A stretch of 64,000 nucleotides of DNA from Platycnemis pennipes (GCA_933228895.1 OW121849.1:122020849-122084848), one strand, 5' to 3'. Positions 37,960 to 48,863 are shown, counted from the stretch's first letter. The notes: generated by a model not told the origin, from the letters alone. Program-made: numbers and translations.

Positions 37960-38620
37960 TACGGACGGGCCTCCGCCCGCGAAGGGCGTGCAGAGAGGCC
38001 CTTTTCAACTCCTGTCGAATGATTAGGGGCGATGTAGGCGGAGAACAGTGTCAAGGAACGGCGAGAATGAACGTAGGTGAATGAGTCATAGAAAACGGAG
38101 GTGAAAAAGAAGAGAGAAATGAGGAGGAATGTAAAAAAGGTGGATTTTTAGGAGGGGCAAGAGGGAGGTTGCTTCGCTCTATGAGGGGAGGAGGTTTTGG
38201 GGAGAGTGACGGAGGAAAGAGGGCTCTGGGAAGGGAGAGGAGGTACTGGGCGAGGAGTCACCCTGCATGAAGTAAGAGGTGTTTCGCTACCATGGCTCCC
38301 CGGCGTATATGATAATAATAAAAAAAAGAAACAGAGATTCAGGGAGGGGGAGCGTCAAGGCAAGAGCGGAAAGTGATCCTTCCATGGCTATTTTTTAATT
38401 ACTGCCTCGGGGAATCCGCTTTTTATGTACTCGAGCCAGGATGGAAAAAAATATGTGATGCGGTGAGTCTGGGGTTATAGAGGGTTTTCGTTTTTGGGGG
38501 AGAATAGGCGGGAGTATGGGTTTGGCGGGAGAAAGGGGATGATGAAAGGAGGGGGCGGGGGATGAACGTACGAGGGGATGTTAGAAGGCATTTCGGCTGG
38601 GCTCGTCATGGGAGGTGATG
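37960..38620. other. purine-rich domain
   Basis: G/A-rich on the plus strand, with CpG at its left edge. It mirrors the pyrimidine-rich domains elsewhere. Confidence 0.5.
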
Positions 38621-38984
38621 TTTCCATATTTAGACCGAGCGATAATTCTCCGAATGGTATTCGTGCATGTTCAGAACATTTCCATCAGTGAATTTTCCTC
38701 TGAGATGGAAATTAACTACGGAGTACATGAAGCGTCATAGCATTGCACATCGTTATGGACGTGAAAGTGATTAATAACTCACCATATCCACAGTACAGTT
38801 TTCTACGATTTTTTTCACTTATAACGCGATCATATCTATCGTAATTATTGCACATACACCTCAGTAAATTCATGTAATTTCAATTGCTTACCAACCGTTT
38901 GGCATGAAATATGCCAAAAGTATTTCTGGTATCTCTGTTCCTTATTCTTCTTGTTAATCTTATAATTTAAAGTGGATGAAGTAA

Positions 38985-39075
38985 TTTTGGTGAAGTCTTC
39001 TCGGTACCACCGGGTTAAATATTTGAGTAACACCAACGTTTCCACGGACGACTCGTCTATCGTCTTCAGGGTGAG
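38985..39075 (-). mobile_element. retroelement end with hammerhead-like motif, Penelope-type terminal sequence
   Basis: The minus strand reads CCTGAAGACGATAGACGAG, then TCGTCCGTGGAAACGTTGG, then ATTTAACCCGGTGGTACC. The CTGAAGA / stem / GAAACGTTGG combination and the following ACCCGG block resemble terminal sequences I associate with Penelope-like elements. The assignment is from pattern memory only. Confidence 0.4.
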
Positions 39076-40780
39076 TGAATTAAATCATATTTTGGTGAAG
39101 TAATATTGCTCTAATTATTTTTTTCACTATTTCCGCGAAAAAAAGCTGTTCTAAGTAAATATTTTTAATCTCTTTATTATGATTTTTTTTAGTTATATCA
39201 ATGCATGAAATTTATGAAAAGTAGCCTCCCCACAGGTCTGTAGACTTTGAGGCTGCTTAGAGCTTAAAATAATGTATATATATTTAAAATCGTATAATAT
39301 CCTATATGATATATCTGCTGTGAATATCCCTTGCTCACAAATATTATAAAACCAATTGCGAGTAATAAGATATCAATGGATAGGATTTTTAAGCGAACTC
39401 TTTCATCGCATGCTTACTTCACGTTAAACCACTGCAATATCCTAAAGGGAGTGAATGATGCACAACCCAACTCATTAAGTCCTTGAGAGAGACTTTCCTT
39501 AAAAATGGCGTCCACTCAACAACGTTTTTTAACAGTACAAATGAATGCATGTATTCAAAATGTTGAACTGATGAAGGCATGTATCACAATCACATTGTTT
39601 GTTTGTGATTAATGTTTCAAAAATATTTTAGTGTTTATAACGGAGCATGAACGTTCCCATGAAGGCGATGTAAATTAACAATGAATATTAATGAATTAAT
39701 GGTGACAGGAGACATTAGTACTGATTTTAATCGAGATTATAAGACACTAATAAGAGGCTTTGTAAATTGCAAATACGTTCACATTAATAGTATCTTTGGG
39801 CGTGTATTCAAATTCTGCCGGGCAAGCTATATTTGTTTTAGTACTAATCACGCTAGGTAGGTTTTAATTTCTATAGAAGCTGGAGGGTATTGATTCCCAA
39901 GTCATTAGTGCCATTATATTACAATGAATTTGGGACATATTGCCCCAGTTTTAAGCCCTAGGTACCTAACTTTCTTGTAAATGAAGGATTTTTTTTCAGA
40001 AATCGGAACCGTAGTGAAGCTATATCATTAAAATGTTATGCATAACTTTCTTGTTCTTGCATATATCTTAACTCTTGGCTAGTAATACATTTTCCTTGAC
40101 GGCTATTGATGTTTCTCCTAGAAAAACCTCCAGGTAGTGTTTCCATAAGGACTATTTAGAGATATAATCTTAGCGTTTGTTGAGCAGCAAGAGAAGCTAT
40201 TTTCTCACCCAAGTCAATTTTTATTTTAATAGTAGAAATAAAGACAAAATTACTTTTTTTGAATGCTTGGGGTCAGTGAATGTCAGATAAGGTATCATCA
40301 CCTGCTACACTTTCTTGCGGTCGCTCTCAGGGCACTGCGTTAATGTTGATGCGATCCGTCCAAGTATTCTCTGGTGTTTATCCAGGATTTGAATACAAAA
40401 GAGCGTCTGTTTCCAGCAGCAAAGTAGCAAAAGTTAGACTCGGATACTGAACTGAGAGAGATGTGAATAGTTTTGAAAAAAACGAGGAATCTAAGAACAA
40501 AAAAATATAAAATTTTATAAGCAACTCAAAAATGGGAAGCCGAGAAGCACGGAAAATAAAACGAAAGTAAGAAGCAGTCAAGGATGACTTACCTTGTACC
40601 CATAACAGGATCATTACTAAAAATTTTCCCTAACTCAGCCTTGACGTGAAGAGAATTGAGTTAATTCATTTTCGCATGAAACGCGTGCATTTGTTTGCAC
40701 TCGTAAATGTATACAGCGCCCTCTTCGTTTTTATTTTACCCAAGGTTTCTCTCCCTTGATTATTTTTGCAGTGCTGGCAG
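39076..40780. other. AT-rich unassigned stretch
   Basis: Nothing recognised. Confidence 0.5.
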
Positions 40781-40789
40781 AATTTGTCC

Positions 40790-41070
40790 TTTTTTACGTT
40801 CCTCTTTCAAGGAAAACGAAAAAGAGAGAGATGGGTAATGGGGGAGAAGTCAAGGGAAAGAATTCCAGGGGTGGGAGGGAGATTCCGCGGCCTCGCGATT
40901 CTTTTATTTTTCCGCTTTTTTGTGCGTTTGCATTTTCTCGCCTTGGCGCGCGCGCGCGCGTTGCATTCGCAAGGAAAGGGCTGATTAGCAGATGAAGGAA
41001 AGGATGCGCAGAGGAGAAGAACAGAGAGGAGCAGGAGGAGGAAAGAGCAAAGGGTAGGAGCGTGGGGACC
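40790..41070. other. purine-rich patch with (GC)n run
   Basis: G/A-rich plus strand. An alternating GC run (15 bases) lies at 40946-40960. The open frames are compositional. Confidence 0.5.
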
Positions 41071-42121
41071 AACGACTGGATTAAACCGAAATTAAAAGTG
41101 TGTGCAAAAAGGACTTTTTAGGTTCGCCTCTCCTAAAAATGGAACGCAAAATATTAGTTCTCGCGGCTGAGGATAATATCAAAGGAATGTTGGATTACAT
41201 TTTTATAATAAACAGACCACTGCTATTCCAAAGATACTTCTAATGACGTCTCGATTCAGCGGCGATCCAAACATTTTTCCCGTGGGTGCTTAGCCCAAGT
41301 GGATGGTTTCTGATGGTAGGCATTTGCAAAGTATTAGAAATGTATAAATTATGTTCATATCTTTGTCATATTTAGTATTTTAGACAAAAATGTGGACCCA
41401 TATTTCTTACAATGTGCTCCCAGCTTTCCACATAATTAAGATTTGTGATAATTGCATCAGAGTCCTCTGGATTGCTAAATAATAACTAGTTGTGAATGCC
41501 TTTCTACTAAAAAAAAAGTATTGTAGTAGGTGACTGTATCGCATAACCCTCGAGAGATGATATGCAACATTTCGATCATAATTTACTTTCCATGATACTT
41601 CCCAATAATAATTGTCATTGAATGTTTATCACATCAAATTTCTACAATCTATAATGTCAAAATTGCCATTAAACCTTTGTAGGTACTGTTCGGTTGTACT
41701 GAAACCGGTTCGTGTGGCCGGTTAAGTTAATTACTTTTTTCCGCTTCTGAAATAATTGCACTGTCATAAATAAATTGCCTGTAACCTCAATTCTAATTAG
41801 CCGCTGAACATCGATCCCTCTACCGTACCACTATCGTCCCATTGTCGAGCGCAGGAATATTGATGACGAGTCAACTACTTTCTCATCATTCCCTTGTCCC
41901 AGCCACTCACCCTCCTCCCTACCTCGCGGTTCAACTCCTTTTGTTTCACCACTCATCTTCCCACTCAGACTCTCTTCACAAAATGCAGGTTCCGTCGTTC
42001 TCCCAATTTGGAATATTGTTTATTTTATGCTTATACCATCCAGATACATTTCCAGGGATCCTTTCCACTGCATTGATTATGGATAGTGCGTACCTGCCGT
42101 GCAAACAAATCTGGTCATTAG
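41071..42121. other. unassigned stretch
   Basis: AT-rich, then C/T-richer from 41800. No element recognised. Confidence 0.4.
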
Positions 42122-42373
42122 CCTTACTGCTGCCGCAAAGACCAAGGGTTCCTTAGGATTAACGTTAGTGTAGACGGTTCAATATACCCTAAGAAGTTGA
42201 AGCAAGTGAAAGCCGATGCCTGGAATATTATAAAAACTGTTGAAAAATATGTTACAAAGAAATTAATCCAAAATAAATTAGTCCCTAAGAAAGCAAAACC
42301 GCAGATGTCTTGCAACATTCGCCACATTACAGTCAAAAATAGCGCATTTGCTCTTCACCCACGTCTCCTCTAA
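42122..42373 (+). other. stop-free stretch of unknown origin
   Basis: One frame is open for 83 codons to TAA at 42371. It encodes a Lys-rich product with GSIYPKKLKQVKADAWNIIK and KKLIQNKLVPKKAKPQ. There is no ATG near its start and no clear splice acceptor. I recognise no domain. An old transposase fragment or chance are both possible. Confidence 0.15.
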
Positions 42374-42410
42374 TTAAACGCTTGTTTTCTCTTTAATTAA
42401 GAATCACCCT

Positions 42411-44820
42411 TCCCCATGGACTACGCCTTGTCATGGTGGGATTGGGGCTTGCGTTTATCCGTGACCCCTAGAGCTGCACTGGCAGGAGCAAATAATATTG
42501 CTCCTGGTAGGGTCGACACATAGGTCGAAGGGTAGGAGCCTGACGAAAGGTAGTCCACGTACCGTACTTTCAGCGTCTGTTCCTCAGTGAGGCGGCTGTG
42601 AGAAGGCGTTTGACCCCAGTGGGGTGGCCTATCAAGTAATGTTGTCACGTTAAAACTACAATTGAGGCAGGCAACGGGAAACCACCTCAATTAAACTCTC
42701 CCACGAACACAATGGACTTGAACAATAGACAATTGAATCAATCAAACAATTGAAACAAAAGATTGTGGATAGATACATGAGGGTGGAGGAACAATAGATG
42801 AAGGGTGGAAAATGATAAAGACGGGCATAAAAGAAGCAGCTGAGAAAAAATTAGGAACAGTAGACGCTGCGAGGATCAATCAACCATGGGTAACAGCGGA
42901 AATGAAAGGATCGAGGAAAGAAGGAAATGGAAAAATGTGAATGCATAGATAGGCAAAAAGCGTTATAAGGAGATTAACAACAGGCTTAAGAAAGAAACAA
43001 AGAGAGCAAGAGAATAGTGGTGGAGTCGGAAATAAATGCGAGGAGATGGAGAGACTCCAGAGAGAAGGAGAAATAGGCAGTCTGTACTCAAAGGTTAGAA
43101 TGTTATCGGGAATAAAGAAATGGAAAACGATCCCGTGCATCAAAGACAGAAGGGAAAATTAGCAATGGAACCAGAGGAGATCCAGGATCGTTGGAGGGAA
43201 TATGTTGAGGAACTGTATGATAGCGAAAATAGGCCTAGGAAGTTGGACATAGAAGAGGACAAGGACGTAGATCAGGATGACGTGGGCCCCGGAACACTGG
43301 ATAGTGAGATAGAGAAGGCACTACGAGAAATGAAGGCAGCTAAAGCGGTGGGGATAGATAACATTCCAGCTGAGCTTCTGAAGAACCTATGAAGAGAGGG
43401 AAAGGAGAGATTATTTGAAGTTGATCGTGAAATATATGAGGAGGGGGCTTGGCCGGAGGATTTTGTAAAAACTGTGCTGATACCTATACCGAAAAAGAGG
43501 GTGACAAAATAATGTGAAGGCTATAGAACCATAAGTTTAATTTCTCATGCGGCAAAGGTAGTGCTTAGAATCATCAATAGGAGAATGGAAAAGAGAGCAA
43601 ACAAATTTCTAGGCGAGGATTAGTTTGGATTTCGGAAGGGGAGGGCCACTCGGAATGCGATTCTAAAACTGAGAATACTGGTGGAAGGGAATTTAGAAAA
43701 CAATCAGAATGTATTCGCGTGCTTTGTTGATTTCAAAAAGGCGTTCGACAGAGTGTAATGGGACAAGTTAATGGAAATATTGCGGAAGATAGGAGTAGAA
43801 TGGAGAGACAGGAGACTGATCCGGAAGTTATGCATAGCGCAGAAGGCGTAAGTGAGAGTAGCCGATGAAGAATAGGATTGGCCTCAATAGGGAGGGGAGT
43901 TAGGCAGGGCTGTCTGTTATCGCCGGTACTTTTCAACATATACTAGGAGGAAATGGTGAGAGAGACTTGGGATGAGCTGGAGTAAAGGTCGTAAAGAGTA
44001 AAGATAAAGCTTGGAGTAAATATTGGTAAAATCAGTGTGGTTTGCGGATGAACAAGTGATAGTAAGCCAGTCAGCCCGAGGCTTGCAAATAATGCTGGAT
44101 GCGTTGCAGGGACAGTGCGAAAGATACAGGATGATGATAAACCAGAAGAAAACGAAAATAGCGCTATTTTCAAGAACAAAAAGGGCCAGTATAACGATAA
44201 GAGTAGGAGATCAGGAGCTAAAGCAGGTAGAGCAATTTAGCTACCTAGATAGTGTGTTGGAAGAAAAAGGGTATAGTAGCATTGAAGTGCGAAGGATAAC
44301 TGCATAGGCAAAAGTAGCTTTTACTCGTAGGCGTGAGCTAATGACAAGGGCCTTGAGTAGGAAAGTGAAGAAAAGACTAGTGAAAAGTTTAATATGGAGC
44401 GTTGCACTATATGAGACGGAAACGTGGGCTTTGCGAAAAGAAGATGAAAATAGACTTACGGCTTTTCAGATGTGGGTGTGGAGAGGGATGAAGAAAGTAA
44501 AGTGGGTCGAAAGGAAGACGAACGATGAAGTGCTAGAATAAGTAGGATAGGAAAGAAATTTGATAGATGAAATTGGGAGAAGGTAGAATGTGTAGAGAAG
44601 GTAGTAGAAGGAGATGGTGTTTTGAAGGAGGTGTTTGAGGGAAGAGCTTTGGGTAAGCGGGGAAGAGGGAGGAGAAGAACAGGTAGCTTGGATGGAATGA
44701 TGGGTGGCAGGAGGTATGAGGGGCTGAAGAGGGACATCGTATGAAATTTAGTGGTTGGGAAGAATTAAATGTCCATTTAAACCAACCTTCACCGGTAGAA
44801 TACTAAAAATAATAATAATG
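42411..44820 (+). mobile_element. RTE-like LINE with its endonuclease deleted
   Basis: A conserved-looking 5' leader (about 42421-42720, starting CTACGCCTTGTCATGGTGG) is followed almost directly, from about 42785, by the endonuclease-RT linker (WKMIKTGIKEAAEKKLG, then RINQPWVTAEMK). The endonuclease domain expected between them is missing. RT blocks follow: GFRKGRATRNAILKLR, FVDFKKAFDRV, GVRQGCLLSPVLFNIY, VWFADEQVIVSQSARG, and the C-terminal RLTAFQMWVWRGMKKVKW. The 3' end is an (AAT)n-type tail near 44805-44819. Much of the RT stays in one frame but has nonsense codons, for example at 43390, 43510, 43621, 43756, 43849 and 43873, and a frameshift before 43887 that is later compensated. Confidence 0.85.
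43120..44545 (+). pseudogene. RTE-like reverse transcriptase pseudogene
   Basis: Fingers-to-thumb region of a LINE reverse transcriptase. The palm Asp of motif A is kept in FVDFKKAFD. Motif B is GVRQGCLLSP. Motif C, normally F/Y-A-D-D, reads FADE here, so the second catalytic Asp is replaced by Glu. With at least ten nonsense codons the copy cannot encode a functional enzyme. Three remaining open pieces (43120-43392, 44023-44307, 44341-44541) lie in the same frame, which shows that most damage is point mutation and not indels. Confidence 0.85.
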
Positions 44821-45836
44821 GGTCAAAAACCGACCACCAGCCTCCTCGTGGCGTCCCTGGAATCCCGTGGCGTCCCGGCTAATGGTGGCCGTCTGCTTGT
44901 GGGGTTAATCTCCCCACTCGCGGAAATCCTGAGTTCCACAGAATCCCAGTAACGCCGCCCACAACAACATATGAGAAATATTCATCATATAATTTCTCTG
45001 CGGGACCAACAGCTGTCCAAGTAGAATGGCATCGTAGATATGATCCTGAAGGAAACGACCGGCCTCTGGGAAATAGACTGCGTGGTATATGCTGACGCAG
45101 CACAGTTGGCCTCTCGGAAGACCAGGAAGACGTGCAGCTCGTTGACGGAAATGTTTTTCGTCATCTTGATGATTACGAAGCGTATGTATATCTCAGCTTC
45201 CCCAAGTGCCGGACGTAGGAGGTGAGAGCAGTGAAGGAAAGGCTAACGGCCAAATACAGGCATGTCTCAGGCGAATTTGGAGCTCTGACCTGTCTGGCAA
45301 GAACAAGGTTCATGCGATCAACACCTTCGCGGTTCCAACACTGCTCTACACCATTGGTTGCATCAAATGGAATGTTAACGAGCTGCAATAGCTCGACAGG
45401 GGAACGAGGAAAATGATGACCATCTATCGTAGTCTTCATCCGAAGTCTTCCGTTACCAGATTGTATCTCCCGAGAAAGCTAGGTGATAGAGAGCTGATAA
45501 GCCTGCAGTGCCTTCATGACAGAGTAGTCCTCAATACGGCGTGCCGCGTGTTCCACAGCAGGGACCCCTTATGCTGCTCGTAAAGAAACACGAGAGAGTC
45601 GGCAAAGGGGCGTTCTTATTCCAGGCGGCGAAAAGGGTAGCAGACGGCCTCGGTTTGGACCTTACTTCCAGCGGAGAAGCGTGCGACAAATCAATCTTAT
45701 CGCTGGAGGCGGACGTGGTAAAGCTCGAAATAAAGAATGGGGAGCACAATACCCTGCTCCGCAAGCATACCGAGAAGCCCATGCATGGAAGTTTCTATCG
45801 AAACTTGGAAACGCATTGGCAATCGATGGAGCTCAC
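44821..45836 (+). mobile_element. RLE-encoding LINE, 5' part, interrupted by a hAT insertion
   Basis: The copy starts within the RT region. Recognisable pieces are ANLELW-type sequence near 45270, SGKNKVHAINTFAVPTLLY (about 45293-45350), SLHPKSSVTRLYLPRKLGDR (about 45430-45490, other frame) and then 45541-45836 with LFQAAKRVADGLGLDL and GEACDKS. These match the RT thumb and linker of LINEs with a restriction-enzyme-like endonuclease (R2/R4/NeSL-like group). The 5' end of this element is lost, and the adjacent RTE element ends at about 44820. Confidence 0.75.
45829..45836. repeat. 8-bp target-site duplication, left copy
   Basis: GAGCTCAC directly outside the left end of the hAT element, identical to 48856-48863. 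Confidence 0.9.
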
Positions 45837-45923
45837 TAGGGCTGGGCGGTGCAGGAAATGCTGAACCGGTTCTCGGTTCTGAAAAAAACCGTTTGCGACG
45901 GCGGTGCACCGGTTCAATAGATC

Positions 45924-46195
45924 GAACCGGTGTTTTCTACTGAACCGGTGTTTTCTACTGAACCGGTGTTTTCTACTGAAACGGTTTTTTCTACTGAACC
46001 GGTGTTTTCTACTGAACCGGTGTTTTCTACTGAACCGGTGTTTTCTACTGAAACGGTTTTTTCTACTGAACCAGTGTTTTCTACTGAACCGGTGTTTTCT
46101 ACTGAACCGGTATTTTCTAATGAACCGATGTTTTCTAATGAACCGGTGTTTTCTGATGAACCGCTGTTTTCTACTGAACTGTAGTTTTTCTAGTG
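45924..46195. repeat. left subterminal 18-bp minisatellite of the hAT element
   Basis: About 15 tandem units of the type GAACCGGTGTTTTCTACT. The first eight follow a pattern of three regular units plus one GAAACGGTTTTTTC variant, repeated twice (72-bp higher-order unit). Later units are more diverged (AATG, GATG, CGCTG variants). Since 18 is a multiple of 3, several frames are open over it on both strands. These frames are not genes. Confidence 0.95.
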
Positions 46196-46312
46196 AACCG
46201 CGTTTTTTCTCATCCAAAATATTTTTTGGTCCATTTTTTATGTATTATACAGTTTTTTGAAGATTTGTTTTTTTTCTTAAAGAAGGTACTTCTTATTAAA
46301 ACGGGTAAGTAT

Positions 46313-46430
46313 GCTTTCCTAAACTGTACAATAAAATGTGGGAATGTTTGCGAGAGCCAATGGCTTTTGTACAAGGCTTGGGCGTACACATAAATTGGTT
46401 TTCAGAAGTGTTAAAAAATGCACCTATATT
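46313..46430. repeat. internal duplication inside the hAT element, copy 1
   Basis: TTTCCTAAACTG, GAGCCAATGGCTTTTGTAC and AGGCTTGGGCGTACA recur, diverged, at 47541-47660 in the same orientation. Confidence 0.65.
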
Positions 46431-46440
46431 TGTTGATCTG

Positions 46441-46640
46441 CCGAATTCGATCCTGCCGCGTGGACGGCGATGAAATTCACATTATTTTTTAATGAAGACA
46501 TTGCAAATTTCCTCGGATATTTATTTATTTAGCACGACGCGTTTCATTAGTAAAACAGCATTAGCAATTGGCTTGATCAGCCTCGATGATATTGCTGATG
46601 TAGCAACAAAACGCGTCGTGCTAAATTAATAACTTATCCT
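46441..46640. mobile_element. SINE-like element with inverted termini nested in the hAT element
   Basis: Begins with TCCTGCCGCGTGGACGGCG and GAAATTCACATTA, the tail block of the SINE at 9.54 kb. It is followed by an 18-bp perfect inverted repeat, ATTTAGCACGACGCGTTT (46527-46544) and its complement at 46609-46626. Between the arms, GATGATATTGCTGATGTAGCA forms a short hairpin of the hammerhead-like type. Boundaries are approximate. Confidence 0.6.
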
Positions 46641-47540
46641 TGGTGAACGAAAAGCTCCCTAGAGGCAGAGCGACTGGTGTCTACGTACGGACGAAATCTT
46701 TCCACTTAATCTGATATGATTTACGTGCTTCCAGAGAGCTGAGATGTGTGGAGAGGCTGATTCCTTTCGTCTCTGATTCATAGTTATCTGCCTTTCTTAG
46801 TCGGTATTACCTTTCTCTTTCATAATGGCAACGATTACGAGTCGAGGGTCTTACTCTGACGCCTTGTGTTTTTTCTAGTGGCTTTATTCTTTTCCGCATC
46901 GGGATCGTCTCTTCACTGATTTCCTCTTAAATTGGCCATGACTTCTAGCTCACGTGAGTTGTCCGACAAGCAAATGCAAGGCGCTCTGATAGAGAGGAGT
47001 GAAGTCAGTTCAGATACAATTTCCAAGGATTAAATTGGGTACCCTCTGGTTTCCTGCTCCTAGCAGGAAGAGGAAACATTTCTCAGTTCATTTTTAATGC
47101 AAGAAAATAATTGGGAAGATATCGATAATGCTTATCATTCTTTGCCTTTCACGTATGATTTATTTGGTAAATAAATAGTGCCAGTTTAGTGTTCTGAAAT
47201 ATTTCGAGTTAATTTTCCGTGACGGTTTTAATACAATTGAGGTTGCTGAAACAAAGTGATTGGAACGGTGGGTATTGGAAAGGCTCAAAGGACAACCCTC
47301 GATTACCGAAATTGAATGCAAGAGATTGACAAGCCAACTAGAAAACCCAAAACTGGAAGTCGCAAGAGCCATCGATCCGCTAAGACGTTTGCGTCAAAGT
47401 CTGCACTAAGTCTTCAATGCCTTCCCCATTAAAGCACCCTGAGCAATTAAAATACCTTCGATTAAAGTTACCCCGAAGGCATGTAATTGAGTGGACGCAT
47501 ATACTGCGTCGCACACTCTTGAGGAGTTAAAACGCAGGCA

Positions 47541-47660
47541 TTCTTTTCTAAACTGAACAGTAGTAGAGCATGTTTGGGGAGCCAATGGTTTTTAGGTGAG
47601 GCCTGGGCTTATATTTATCTAGACATACTTAAAGTTCCAAACGATGCTCCTACATCTGGT
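47541..47660. repeat. internal duplication inside the hAT element, copy 2
   Basis: Diverged direct copy of 46313-46430, containing GGAGCCAATGGTTTTTAGG and AGGCCTGGGCTTATA. Confidence 0.65.
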
Positions 47661-47850
47661 TTTTGCTTCGGTAAACATCCCAGTGACTTCTTCAAAGAAA
47701 TAAAATGCTGTTCTATTAAAGCCACTTGGAGCTGTATATCAATTACTGGAAGGGTGTGCTGAAGGCTGAGAACAAATTGATTGTTAAAATTTACATTTTA
47801 ACACAAGTGCAAATGCTAAATTACAATTTTCAATTACTACTAACTTAAAT

Positions 47851-48081
47851 CTAGAAACCGGCTGGCACATGGCGCTGGTTCATGGAAATGAAAATTAGTT
47901 CTTCGGCGTGTTCGCCTAGTAAACACGTTCGCAATTTATTTATAACAAGTCCTCCCAAACTGAAAATTCTTACGGATTCTGCTGATGTTGCTGGTATAGC
48001 AAGATATTTCCTGGCCAGCCCTGCAAGCAAGGGGAAGGTTGCCTCATGAAGCCTCCACGAACTGAGAATGTCTTCATTACG
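47851..48081 (-). pseudogene. hAT transposase C-terminal dimerisation domain fragment
   Basis: A 76-residue minus-strand frame bounded upstream by TAA (48082-48084) and ending at TAG 47851-47853. It reads EDILSSWRLHEATFPLLAG, then LARKYLAIPATSAESVRIFS, then LGGLVINKLRTCLLGEHAEE and LIFISMNQ. This is the hAT family C-terminal dimerisation domain: the LA-x-LARKYLAIPATSAxSERxFS signature is almost intact, with SVRIFS in place of the usual SERVFS, followed by the GxxxxxxRxxL block and the terminal L-x-F-x-x-N motif. The DDE catalytic core and the N-terminal BED zinc finger are not found in the element, so this is the only transposase remnant. The frame ends close to where a natural C-terminus would be expected. 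Confidence 0.92.
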
Positions 48082-48549
48082 TTATAGTACATTAATAATC
48101 AACGTCAATATGTTCAAATTTTGTTTGAATTTGGCGCTTATTATGTACGTGTGGCAGGGGTAGATAGGAACTTGAAACAATGCTCCTTCCTACACAAAGT
48201 CTCCCCAAATCAACAGCATTGGTTTAATAAAAAATGCTACTGCACTAACTTGAATGATTATGAACTGTTTGGTTGTTCACCTGAACGAACTTATTCGTTG
48301 TAATCGTTGGCAAAACAAAATAACAAAAAAAATACGGAAAATCCCGTACAGCTACTTATGTGACATTGCTTTAGATCTGCGAGTGTTCGCTCTGCACTCT
48401 AGTGGCCGATTAATTGTGAGACGATAGGCAGACAAATTATAACACAGAGGGGATAGGAAAGTTCACAGGCGTGAACGCAAGCCAACCCGGCTACGAGCAG
48501 AGACGGGGAGGGAGGCAGTGGCGTGAAAGCCGAGCAGCGAACGATCATC

Positions 48550-48770
48550 GGTGTTTCAGAACCGCTTCCCCGGTGCGACGGTTCAGAACCGCTTCCCCGG
48601 TGCGACGGTTAAGAACCGCTTCCCCGGTGCGACGGTTCCGAACCGCTTCTCCGGTGCGACGGTTCAGAACCGCTTCCCCGGTGCACCGGTTCAGAACCGC
48701 TACCCCGGTGCGACGGTTCAGAACCGCTTCCCCGGTGCGACGGTTCAGAACCGATTCTCCGGTGCACCGT
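48550..48770. repeat. right subterminal 27-bp minisatellite of the hAT element
   Basis: Eight tandem units of the type TTCAGAACCGCTTCCCCGG plus TGCGACGG, each with a GGTTC-A-GAACC palindrome. Two units (fifth and eighth) carry TGCACCGG in place of TGCGACGG. The unit differs in length and sequence from the left array. The Arg/Phe/Pro-rich frames over it are repeat artefacts. Confidence 0.95.
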
Positions 48771-48855
48771 TTTTTTTACTAAATCTGAACCGGCCTGCCG
48801 GTTCTGCAAAAAACCGAACCGCTGAACCGGTGCACCGGAGAACCGCCCAGCCCTA

Positions 48856-48863
48856 GAGCTCAC
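48856..48863. repeat. 8-bp target-site duplication, right copy
   Basis: GAGCTCAC, identical to 45829-45836. Confidence 0.9.

Larger units (their letters stand above)
45837..48855 (-). mobile_element. hAT-superfamily transposon, 3.0 kb, internally decayed
   Basis: The ends are inverted: TAGGGCTGGGCGGT at 45837 and its complement ACCGCCCAGCCCTA ending at 48855, with further GAACCGGT/GGTGCACCGG similarity inside. The flanking GAGCTCAC is duplicated perfectly, which is the 8-bp duplication expected of hAT. A transposase C-terminal dimerisation domain is preserved on the minus strand at 47851-48081, so the element is oriented right to left. Each end carries its own minisatellite (45924-46195 and 48550-48770). 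The rest of the transposase is not recognisable, so the copy is non-autonomous. A SINE (46441-46640) is nested inside. The insertion splits the RLE LINE. Confidence 0.93.

Noticed and set aside
45795..46260. Long repetitive open frames (VFSTEP-, RCFLLN- and KHRFSR-type repeats) that look like a repeat protein
   Set aside because: The 18-bp unit is a multiple of three, so several frames on both strands are open automatically. The array lies inside a hAT terminus.
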